Assembly: GCF_031082345.1 (NCBI RefSeq)
Contig: NZ_JAVHLH010000122.1
Span: 1 to 8,307 of the forward strand
Direction: 5' to 3'
Length of the DNA: 8,307 bases
DNA from: Brevundimonas sp.
GTDB taxonomy: Bacteria; Pseudomonadota; Alphaproteobacteria; Caulobacterales; Caulobacteraceae
Shown: one piece after another, positions 1-7,059 of the stretch
Position numbering within the stretch: the stretch's first letter is position 1
Layout of the letters: every line of letters starts with the position of its first letter
The notes under the pieces: model-generated
Databases searched by the model: none
Seen by the model: the letters and a program-made list of their open reading frames with translations, nothing else
Told to the model about the DNA's origin: nothing
Position numbers and translations under genes: made by a program

Positions 1-1
1 G

Positions 2-643
2 GGCACCGTCGCCCCGGCCAAGGTCTTCGTCATGGGGGCGGGGGTGGCCGGGCTGCAGGCAGTGGCCACGGCGCGGCGGCTGGGGGCGGTGGTCACGGCC
101 ACCGACGTGCGCCCGGCCTCGAAGGAACAGGTCGAGAGCCTCGGGGCCAAGTTCGTCGCGGTCGAGGACGAGGAGTTCAAGGCCGCCGAGACCGCCGCCG
201 GCTACGCCAAGCCGATGTCGGCGGAATATCAGGCCAAGCAGGCCGAGCTGACCGCCAGCCACATCGTCAAACAGGACATCGTCATCACCACCGCCCTGAT
301 CCCCGGCCGCCCGGCGCCGCGGCTGGTCACGGCGGCGCATGTGGCCTCGATGAAGCCCGGTTCGGTGCTGGTCGATCTCGCCATCGACAACGGCGGCAAC
401 GTCGAGGGGGCGAAGGCGGGGGAGGTGGTGACCACCGGCAACGGCGTGCAGATCGTCGGCTGGACCAATATGGCGGGCCGCATCCCGGCGGACGCCTCGG
501 CCCTGTATGCGCGCAACCTGAGCGCCTTCGTCGGGCTGATGGTGGCGGACGGGGCGCTGGCGGTCGATCTGGAGGACGAGATCCTCAAGGCGGCGGCGGT
601 GACGCACGGCGGGGCCGTGGTGCATGAGGGGGTGAGGGGATGA
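2..643 (+). CDS. pntAA: NAD(P) transhydrogenase subunit alpha part 1 (PntAA), 3' part
   Basis: This is the NAD(H)-binding domain I subunit of the proton-translocating transhydrogenase. It sits on the cytoplasmic face and exchanges hydride with the NADP(H) domain of PntB. The reading frame is open from base 2, so the gene starts upstream; 213 residues are visible, and family members have roughly 370-385, so about 160-170 N-terminal residues are missing. Visible are the Rossmann GAGVAG turn (residues 12-17 of the fragment) with the acidic residue at the end of the next strand (D35 in TATDVRP), the ITTALIPGRPAP segment (95-106), DLAIDNGGNVEG (125-136) and RIPADAS (160-166), all typical of the alpha subunit. 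The protein ends after domain I with no membrane part, which is the split form found in many alphaproteobacteria, so this is not a truncation. Its TGA overlaps the next start as ATGA. Confidence 0.96.
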   Translation, partial: GTVAPAKVFVMGAGVAGLQAVATARRLGAVVTATDVRPASKEQVESLGAKFVAVEDEEFKAAETAAGYAKPMSAEYQAKQAELTASHIVKQDIVITTALIPGRPAPRLVTAAHVASMKPGSVLVDLAIDNGGNVEGAKAGEVVTTGNGVQIVGWTNMAGRIPADASALYARNLSAFVGLMVADGALAVDLEDEILKAAAVTHGGAVVHEGVRG

Positions 644-885
644 CAGCGCTGATCAAGCGCATCCTGATCGGTGTCGCCTGGGCCCTGATAGGTCTCGGTC
701 CGCTCCTCGGACTGTGGATGGCTTTCGATATTCTTTCAGGCTCGCATCAACTGATGGGCGGTCCGACCTTCATTCTGCGCCAGTGGATGACCTTGCTGAT
801 GTCCATGCTGGGGCCCGTTGCGCAGGGCGCCGTGCTGTTGCTGGCCGTGGGGATTTACGGGCGCTTGGTGGAGAACCGCGCATAA
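640..885 (+). CDS. Small two-helix membrane protein inside the pnt operon, function unknown
   Basis: This 81-residue protein is not one I recognise. It has two hydrophobic segments, about residues 8-32 and 50-74, joined by a short loop. Basic residues lie just outside them (K6, R7, R75, R80), which predicts a helical hairpin with both ends in the cytoplasm. The start overlaps the pntAA stop (ATGA), and GAGGGGG at 626-632 lies 7 bases upstream; the stop overlaps the pntAB start (TAATG), so it is tightly placed between two transhydrogenase subunits. By hand count it is about 61% G+C, clearly less than pntB samples, and it uses codons that are rare around it (ATA, TCA, ACA, several GGT). It could be an accessory or assembly factor for the transhydrogenase, or an unrelated gene that settled in the operon. 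The coding call rests on the coupling and the coherent topology. Confidence 0.8.
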   Translation: MTALIKRILIGVAWALIGLGPLLGLWMAFDILSGSHQLMGGPTFILRQWMTLLMSMLGPVAQGAVLLLAVGIYGRLVENRA

Positions 886-1223
886 TGGAACACGTCGCCG
901 TAGACCCCACCGTCTTCCGTCTCGCCATCTTCGTGTTGGCGATCTTCGTCGGCTATTACGTCGTCTGGTCGGTCACGCCCGCGCTGCACACGCCGCTGAT
1001 GGCGGTGACCAACGCCATTTCGTCGGTGATCGTGGTCGGCGGGCTGATCGCGGCGGCGGCGGCCAGCGGCGATGGCTGGATCGCCAAGGGCGCCGGCGTC
1101 GCGGCCGTGACCCTGGCCAGCGTCAACATCTTCGGCGGCTTCATGGTCACCCGGCGCATGCTGGCCATGTACCGCAAAAAGGAGCGGCCGCCCGCGCCCG
1201 CCAAAGCCCCCGAGGCCGGATGA
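885..1223 (+). CDS. pntAB: NAD(P) transhydrogenase subunit alpha part 2 (PntAB)
   Basis: PntAB provides the first transmembrane helices of domain II, which forms the proton channel together with the N-terminal part of PntB. The 112-residue product has three membrane segments (about 10-30, 44-60 and 67-89). Its highly conserved signature is TPALHTPLMAVTNAISS at residues 31-47, followed by IVVGG. The C-terminus is a basic, proline- and alanine-rich tail. The frame is open further upstream, back to 714. I choose the ATG at 885 because the family sequence begins just there (MEHVAVDPTVFRLAIFVLA), it overlaps the previous stop as TAATG, and a GGAG at 870-873 precedes it. The upstream extension would only be the other-frame shadow of the preceding small gene. 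Its stop overlaps the next start as ATGA. Confidence 0.96.
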   Translation: MEHVAVDPTVFRLAIFVLAIFVGYYVVWSVTPALHTPLMAVTNAISSVIVVGGLIAAAAASGDGWIAKGAGVAAVTLASVNIFGGFMVTRRMLAMYRKKERPPAPAKAPEAG

Positions 1224-1510
1224 GTTTCGATATCCAGACCTTCGCGGTCGGCGCGTCCTGGGTCGCCACGGCGATCGGGGGCGGGCTTTGGCTGTGGAGT
1301 TGGCTGGGCGAGAAGGACGCCATCCGCAAGCTGCGGTTTCTGGACTGCGGGGTGGTGCTGCTGTTTGCGTCGATCCTGCTGCGGATCGTGGCGCAGGAAA
1401 GACAGATGAGCATCTGGGACTGGGCCGTGGTGTTCGTCGGCCCGCTGTTCATCGCCGCCGCCCTGTGGCGGCTGGCGCGGACGGCCGGTGCGCCGCCTGT
1501 AGGGAAATGA
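1220..1510 (+). CDS. Small three-helix membrane protein between pntAB and pntB, function unknown
   Basis: The 96-residue product has no family I recognise. It has three hydrophobic segments, about residues 8-29 (rich in tryptophan: W23, W25, W28), 39-57 and 66-86. The first loop is basic (K32, R36, K37, R39), and so are the residues after the third helix (R84, R87). This fits an N-outside, C-inside topology. The ATG overlaps the pntAB stop as ATGA, and pntB begins 27 bases after its stop, so it lies within the transhydrogenase transcription unit. The frame runs open much further upstream, but that part is only a shadow of pntAB. It may act with the transhydrogenase in the membrane, but nothing in the sequence proves that. 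C43 is its only cysteine. Confidence 0.8.
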   Translation: MSFDIQTFAVGASWVATAIGGGLWLWSWLGEKDAIRKLRFLDCGVVLLFASILLRIVAQERQMSIWDWAVVFVGPLFIAAALWRLARTAGAPPVGK

Positions 1511-1537
1511 GCGCGACGATGAGGGGGATCTGACCAC

Positions 1538-2956
<1,419 letters not shown>

Positions 2957-2985
2957 CCCGGCGCGACGAACTGGAAAGCGTGATC

Positions 2986-3408
2986 ATGGCCGCCGAACAG
3001 AAAACCAAACCCACCGCCGCCTCCGCGGCCGACTTCATCGCCGCCGTCGAGGATCCGAAGCGGCGCGCTGACGCCGAGGCGGCCTGCGCCCTGCTGGCCG
3101 AGGCGACGGGCGAGCCTCCGGTTATGTGGGGGCCGTCGATCGTCGGCTTCGGGGCCTACCACTACCGCTACGCCAGCGGGCACGAGGGCGACGCGCCGCT
3201 GGTCGGCTTTTCGCCGCGCAAGGCCAATCTGGTCTTCTACCTGTCCGGCTGCGACGAGGGCCGGGACGATCTGCTGGCCCGGCTGGGCAAGCACAAGGCC
3301 GGCAAGGGCTGCGTCTACGTCAACCGGCTGTCGGACGTCGATCCGGCCGTGCTGAAGGAGATGGCGGCCTCGTCGGCGGAACGGCTGCGCGCGCGCTACC
3401 CGGTCTGA
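2986..3408 (+). CDS. DUF1801 (YdhG-like) domain protein
   Basis: This 140-residue cytoplasmic protein is of the DUF1801 type; the biochemical role of the family is not established. Its recognisable parts are MWGPSIVGFGAYHYRYASG (residues 47-65), GFSPRKANLVFYL (74-86) and LGKHKAGKGCVYVNRLSDVD (100-119), in the usual order. The frame could start at GTG 2980, but the ATG at 2986 is preferred because GGAAAG at 2973-2978 lies 7 bases before it, and the extension would add only two residues. It follows pntB by 29 bases on the same strand, so it may be read by run-through from the pnt operon. Its 3' end overlaps the convergent sulfotransferase gene by 13 bases. Confidence 0.88.
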   Translation: MAAEQKTKPTAASAADFIAAVEDPKRRADAEAACALLAEATGEPPVMWGPSIVGFGAYHYRYASGHEGDAPLVGFSPRKANLVFYLSGCDEGRDDLLARLGKHKAGKGCVYVNRLSDVDPAVLKEMAASSAERLRARYPV

Positions 3409-4883
3409 CGACCGTAGGCGTCGAAGAACGGCTTGAGCTGGGTCTCGTAGCGTTTCCACGCCGCCTTGGACGAGGCGTACATCGGCTTGCGGACCTGGGC
3501 GAAGCTGGCGGTGGTGACGGCCCGTTCGGTCTTGTGGAAGTCGCGGACGCCGTCCTCCCACTCCAGACCGGCGTGCTCGATGATGCGTCGCATCCAGGTC
3601 TCTGGATCGTCGACCAGCGCCTCGTAGGGCACGGTCAGCAGGCTGTCGCCCAGCACCGCCGACCAGTGGGCGTGCAGCCGGTCCTCGCCCTTGAAATAGG
3701 CCGCGATGTCGGTCAGCGAGCGGGTCCAGTCGACGCCCTTGGCGAAGCGGGTGCGGTAGCAGGACCAGGCGATCCCTGCCGGGTCGCGGCGCAGCCAGAT
3801 CAGCTTCGCCTTCGGCAGTACCTGATGGATCAGGCCGAGGTAGCGCGTCTGGTTCAGGGTCTTGTCGACCACCCGCCCGGTCTTGCCGAAGCGTTCGTCG
3901 ACCAGATGCAGATAGGCCCGGGCGACGCGGTTGGGCAGGGTCGCGGCGTCCGGCCGATCGAACGAGGCGCGGACCTCGTCCGGGGTATAGCCCTTGATGG
4001 CCATGGCGGCGGGGCGGAACAGATTGGCTTCGGCGCCGTCGACGACCTGCGAATGGCTGACCAGGATCTGTTCGACCAGGGTGGTGCCGGAACGCGGCAG
4101 GCCCAGGACGAAGATCGGTCGATCGCTGTCGACCGTGCTCTTCGGCAGGCTGTCCATGAAGGCCTGATCCCAGCCGTTGACCACGGCGTCCACGAAGGCG
4201 TCGGCATGGTCGGCGTTGAAGGTGCTGTCGAGCTTCTGCAGCTTCGCCGCCTCGTCGAAACAGGCGAAGGCGCGATCGGTCTGGCCGGCGTCATCCAGCG
4301 CCTTGCCCAGGGCGTAGAGCATGACCACGCGGCTCTGGCGCGTGGCCTCCGAGGTCCCGATCCGCTCAAGCATTGCCTCCATCTGCGCGATGTCGGGATC
4401 GTCGGGGGTGAATTTCTTGATGTCGGCCAGCACGTGCCAGGCGTTCTCGGCGCCGAGATGCACGGTCGGCAAGGCGATGATCCGGCGCAGGTTGGCGATG
4501 GCGGCGTCGTGGTCGCCCAGCTGGACCTGGCAGGTGGCGAGGAAGTGCAGGGCGGTCGGATCGTTGGGCCGCTCGCGGGCGAGCGCGGCGCCCTCGCGCA
4601 GGGCGTCCTGGGTGCGGCCGCTCTGGATCAGCAACTGGGCGTAGGCGAGCCGCGCCTCGGGGGTCGGCGTCGCGGCGACGTGCTTGCGCGCCGCCGCCAG
4701 CGCCAGGGTGATCTCGCCGAGGGTTGCGGCCAGCCGCGACACCGACGCCCAGCGCGCGCCCAGCGGCGGATCGACCTGAACCGCCTTGGCCAGCAGATAG
4801 GCGGCGTCGTCGCGCTCGCGCGACTGAAATGCGGCCAGCGCGCCATTGACCAGCTGCGCTCCATCCACCGTCTGCGTCGTCAT
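3396..4883 (-). CDS. TPR-repeat sulfotransferase (PAPS-dependent)
   Basis: The product has 495 residues. The N-terminal half (about 10-215) consists of alpha-helical TPR-like repeats, for example LVNGALAAFQSRERDDAAYL, the repeat around 87-108 and the one around 115-137. The C-terminal half (about 253-490) is a sulfotransferase domain. It shows the 5'-phosphosulfate loop RPIFVLGLPRSGTTLVEQIL (255-274), then E285 in DGAEANLF at the place of the catalytic glutamate of tyrosylprotein sulfotransferases. The 3'-phosphate-binding motif is LRRDPAGIAWSCYRTRF (364-380) with R366 and S374, and further matches are VPYEALVDDPE (418-428) and FAQVRKPMYASS (461-472). It should transfer sulfate from PAPS to an unknown acceptor, perhaps recognised by the repeats. 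I see no signal peptide. GGAGGA at 4894-4899 (read on the - strand) is 10 bases before the ATG. It lies 73 bases after the 76-residue gene on the same strand and may be cotranscribed with it. Confidence 0.94.
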   Translation of the reverse strand: MTTQTVDGAQLVNGALAAFQSRERDDAAYLLAKAVQVDPPLGARWASVSRLAATLGEITLALAAARKHVAATPTPEARLAYAQLLIQSGRTQDALREGAALARERPNDPTALHFLATCQVQLGDHDAAIANLRRIIALPTVHLGAENAWHVLADIKKFTPDDPDIAQMEAMLERIGTSEATRQSRVVMLYALGKALDDAGQTDRAFACFDEAAKLQKLDSTFNADHADAFVDAVVNGWDQAFMDSLPKSTVDSDRPIFVLGLPRSGTTLVEQILVSHSQVVDGAEANLFRPAAMAIKGYTPDEVRASFDRPDAATLPNRVARAYLHLVDERFGKTGRVVDKTLNQTRYLGLIHQVLPKAKLIWLRRDPAGIAWSCYRTRFAKGVDWTRSLTDIAAYFKGEDRLHAHWSAVLGDSLLTVPYEALVDDPETWMRRIIEHAGLEWEDGVRDFHKTERAVTTASFAQVRKPMYASSKAAWKRYETQLKPFFDAYGRQTG

Positions 4884-4891
4884 GGTCCAGT

Positions 4892-4952
4892 CGTCCTCCC
4901 GCGGCAGGAGGAGGGCTAGCCGCCCGGAGGCGTCGCTGCAAGCCGGAGGACG
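4892..4952 (-). promoter_or_regulatory. Leader able to pair with the sulfotransferase ribosome binding site
   Basis: On the - strand the ribosome binding site GGAGGA (4894-4899) can pair with UCCUCC at 4907-4912, giving a 6-bp stem with a 7-base loop. It can instead pair, as GGAGGACG (4892-4899), with CGUCCUCC at 4945-4952, giving 8 bp with a 45-base loop. The two pairings exclude each other and both hide the site. This could lower translation of the sulfotransferase or tie it to ribosomes finishing the upstream gene, which stops at 4957. The repeats are seen in the sequence; the regulatory role is inference, and chance pairing is possible in such G+C-rich DNA. Confidence 0.3.
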
Positions 4953-4956
4953 GGGT

Positions 4957-5187
4957 TCAGGCGGCGATGCGGAAGTCTTCGGCCGGGTCGAAGGCCGGGC
5001 GGGCCTCGTCCCACAGGGCGTCCTCGTCGGCGTAGCGGGCGGACAGGCGGGCGTCGATCACGTCGATGACCTGTTCCTCCAGCCGGTCCCAGATGACGGC
5101 GAGGTCGCCGCAGCCGTCGGCCTCGCACGGGACGATCAGATAGCGGGAGGCGGCGACGGAGGCGTTGGGGGCGAAACGGCGGGCCAT
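4957..5187 (-). CDS. Small acidic protein of unknown function
   Basis: This gene encodes 76 residues and I do not recognise the family. It has a basic N-terminus (MARRFAPNAS), a hydrophobic stretch (SRYLIVP, 14-20), two cysteines in CEADGC (C21, C26) and an acidic helical C-terminal half (WDRLEEQVIDVIDARL, 33-48; then many D/E to residue 71). There is no signal peptide or membrane helix. The start is supported by AGGAG (read on -, 5195-5199), 7 bases before the ATG. It is transcribed divergently from the WYL regulator (88 bases between the starts) and lies upstream of the sulfotransferase on the same strand. It could therefore be a target of the regulator, which is an inference from position only. 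Confidence 0.72.
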   Translation of the reverse strand: MARRFAPNASVAASRYLIVPCEADGCGDLAVIWDRLEEQVIDVIDARLSARYADEDALWDEARPAFDPAEDFRIAA

Positions 5188-5239
5188 GGGGGAGCTCCTG
5201 GGGCGGTGAGTGGGTCGATGGTTCGACTATGAAGCAGCG

Positions 5240-5263
5240 TTGCGTCAAAATCGGACGTATGCT
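5240..5263 (+). promoter_or_regulatory. Possible -10 element and imperfect inverted repeat before the WYL gene
   Basis: TATGCT at 5258-5263 resembles a -10 element and would place transcription start only a few bases before the ATG at 5276, giving a very short leader. That would fit the absence of a ribosome binding site there. No good -35 stands at the normal distance; TTGCGT at 5240-5245 is only 12 bases away. TGCGTC (5241-5246) and GACGTA (5254-5259) form an inverted repeat with one mismatch, which could be an operator for autoregulation. This is weak evidence. Confidence 0.2.
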
Positions 5264-5275
5264 CTTCTCCGGCGC

Positions 5276-6265
5276 ATGAGACACGACAAGGCGGCCCTGG
5301 TTCTCGACCTCGCCCGGCGCATGGCGGCCAGCGCCGAGGGGGTGACCCTGGGCGAGATCGAGCGCGATCTGGACGTGGGTCGGCGCACGGCCGAGCGGCT
5401 GCGCGACGCGGTCATCGGCCTGTTCCCGCAGACTGAGGAAGTGTCGGACCCGCCGAACAAGCGCTGGCGCATCCGCGGCGGCCTGTCGGCCTTCGAGCAG
5501 GCCCCGACCACGACCGAGCTGATCGAACTGGCCAAGGCGGCGCAGGCGCTGCGGGCCAGCGGCGAGCCGAGCCGCGCCGCGGCGCTGGAGGCGCTGGAGC
5601 GCAAGCTGAAGTCGGCCATGCGCTCGACCACGCTGAACCGCCTGGCGCCGGACCTCGAGGCGCTGGTCCGGGCCGAGACCATCGCCGTGCAGGCCGGGCC
5701 GCGACCTTCGGCCGATGAGGCCATGCTGGCCGAGATCCGCCAGGCCATCCTCGCCGGGCGGCCGCTGGGCTTCATCTACAGCCGTCCGGGGGCGGAGGCG
5801 CGCAGCCGCAATGTCGCGCCCTGCGGGGTGATGTTCGGTCGCGCCAACTATCTGGTCGCCGCCGACCGCGAGAGCGGCCGCATCCAGACCTTCCGCCTCG
5901 ACCGCATGAGCGCCGTGCGGGCGGAGGCTGGCGTGGCGTCGCCGCCGCCGGACTTCGACCTGCAGGCCTTCGCCAGCCAGTCGTTCGGCATCTACCAGGA
6001 CGAAATCGAGGATGTGGTGCTGAAGGTCTCGCCCGAGGGCGCGGACGAGGCGCGCGCCTGGCGCTGGCATCCGACCCAGAGCCTCGAGGCCCAGCCGGAC
6101 GGCGGCGTGGTGGTGCGCTTCCGCGCCTCGGGCATGCGCGAACTGGCCTGGCATCTGTTCACCTGGGGCGAGCAGGTCCAGGTCGTCGCGCCAGAGCGGC
6201 TCAAGACGGTGATGGCCGACGCGCTGGCCGCGGCTGGACGCGCCCTCGATCGGGCCCAAGTCTGA
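5276..6265 (+). CDS. WYL-domain transcriptional regulator
   Basis: This 329-residue DNA-binding regulator has an N-terminal winged helix-turn-helix; its recognition region is about residues 34-46 (VGRRTAERLRDAV), preceded by LTLGEIERDLD-like helix sequence. Next come a linker, a WYL domain (about 147-218) and a C-terminal WCX extension (about 243-313, including ELAWHLFTWG). In the WYL motif the tryptophan is replaced, reading NYL at 191-193 in GRANYLVAADR; the conserved FRLDRM follows at 206-211. WYL domains sense ligands such as nucleic acids; DriD of Caulobacter, which responds to DNA damage, has the same architecture. The frame is open from a GTG at 5210, but I prefer the ATG at 5276 because related proteins begin MRHDKA and the extension is not conserved-looking. 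No ribosome binding site precedes 5276. The target genes are unknown; the divergent 76-residue gene is a candidate. Confidence 0.9.
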   Translation: MRHDKAALVLDLARRMAASAEGVTLGEIERDLDVGRRTAERLRDAVIGLFPQTEEVSDPPNKRWRIRGGLSAFEQAPTTTELIELAKAAQALRASGEPSRAAALEALERKLKSAMRSTTLNRLAPDLEALVRAETIAVQAGPRPSADEAMLAEIRQAILAGRPLGFIYSRPGAEARSRNVAPCGVMFGRANYLVAADRESGRIQTFRLDRMSAVRAEAGVASPPPDFDLQAFASQSFGIYQDEIEDVVLKVSPEGADEARAWRWHPTQSLEAQPDGGVVVRFRASGMRELAWHLFTWGEQVQVVAPERLKTVMADALAAAGRALDRAQV

Positions 6266-6269
6266 CCAA

Positions 6270-6279
6270 AGCTTAAGCT
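6270..6279. promoter_or_regulatory. Perfect 10-bp palindrome AGCTTAAGCT
   Basis: AGCTTAAGCT reads the same on both strands and lies 5 bases after the WYL gene's stop, touching the proposed -35 of the next promoter. With no loop it cannot be a terminator hairpin, so a protein-binding site is the more natural reading. It is AT-rich compared with its surroundings. A function is inferred only from position and symmetry. Confidence 0.3.
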
Positions 6280-6305
6280 GACTCCGGTCGCCCGCCCGCG
6301 ATAAT
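6278..6305 (+). promoter_or_regulatory. Sigma-70-type promoter of the lipoprotein peptidase gene
   Basis: GATAAT at 6300-6305 is a near-consensus -10 element. CTGACT at 6278-6283 matches the -35 consensus TTGACA at four of six positions, with a 16-base spacer. The start of transcription would fall near 6311-6313, leaving about 20 bases before the ATG at 6331, which contain its ribosome binding site. A GANTC methylation site (GACTC, 6280-6284) overlaps the -35. Confidence 0.5.
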
Positions 6306-7059
6306 GGCGCCGCTTCAGGGGACCCATTTCATGCTCAGGACTGGACCGGCCGTGCTCGCGGCCTTGACGCTCGCGCTGGGCGGTTGCGCCGCCGCCGGGC
6401 TGGCTTCGCCCGCCGCCGCCTCGGAGTCCCGACCGGCGGTCACCGTCACGCGCGACGGCGACAGCTGGACCGCGGACTATGTGCTGGATCGCGACGCGCC
6501 GGTGTGGGCTTTCTACAGCTCATCGCTGATCATGGACGCGCGGCGGCCGTGGCGGCTGGAGCAGTGGCGGGTGCTGACTCCGGGCGTAGTGCTGGAGCGG
6601 ATCGGCGACCGGGACGTGCTGCGCGCCGCCGACGGCGGCCCCGTGCCGCGCCGCCTGCGCATCGCCTTCACGCCGAAGTCCGAGAACCTCGAGGCCGATT
6701 ACAGCATCCTGGTCTTCACCGACGGATCGACGGCCCTGCCGAGCGGCCAGTTCGACGTCTTTCCGGTCGACTCGCCCGCGGCCGTAGCCGAATTGCCGCG
6801 CGACCTGAACGGTCATGAGATGGAGGGCGGGGCCGCCACCGTCACCTGGCGCGACCGCGCCGGGCCGATCCTGTTCCGCGGCCGACGCGTGGCCGAGGCG
6901 ACCGAGGCGGAGGCGGAAACCTATGTGCTGTTTGGCGAGGCCGATCTGGTCGAGGGCGAGCGGCTGATCACCGTGGCGGATCCCGCACTGCCGGCCTGGA
7001 TCGGCGACGCCATCGAGACCTTCGCGCCGCGCGTGGCCGACCTCTATGCCGAGCGACTC
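6280..7059. other. Cluster of five GANTC (CcrM-type) methylation sites
   Basis: The sites are at 6280-6284 (GACTC), 6424-6428 (GAGTC), 6576-6580 (GACTC), 6769-6773 (GACTC) and 7055-7059 (GACTC). Reading the rest of the window I found no other GANTC. In Caulobacterales, CcrM methylates this sequence and GcrA uses the methylation state to time promoter activity. The first site lies in the proposed promoter; the other four are in the coding region. Confidence 0.6.
6317..6322 (+). promoter_or_regulatory. Ribosome binding site AGGGGA that fixes the start at 6331
   Basis: AGGGGA stands 8 bases before the ATG at 6331. The alternative in-frame ATG at 6304 overlaps the -10 element, has no ribosome binding site, and would put nine extra residues before the signal peptide. 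Confidence 0.75.

Noticed and set aside
2..1223. Broken or frameshifted pntA
   Set aside because: Domain I and the three-helix part are encoded as separate complete genes, which is the normal split arrangement in many alphaproteobacteria.
2957..2985. Terminator after pntB
   Set aside because: The 29-base gap shows no stable stem followed by a T-run; read-through into the DUF1801 gene is as likely.
3126..4919. Long open frame of 597 residues on the + strand
   Set aside because: It covers the clearly real sulfotransferase in antisense, and its G/V/Q/R-rich product shows no domain. It is a codon-bias shadow.
5210..5275. GTG start giving the WYL protein 22 extra residues
   Set aside because: Related proteins begin at MRHDKA, corresponding to ATG 5276, and no well-placed ribosome binding site supports the GTG.
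4366..6259. Overlapping - strand frames of 191 and 447 residues
   Set aside because: They run in the wrong frame over the sulfotransferase start and opposite the WYL gene, and their products have R/A/G-rich shadow composition.
6304..6330. ATG at 6304 as the start of the peptidase lipoprotein
   Set aside because: It overlaps the -10 element and would precede the signal peptide with unneeded residues; 6331 has AGGGGA at the right distance.
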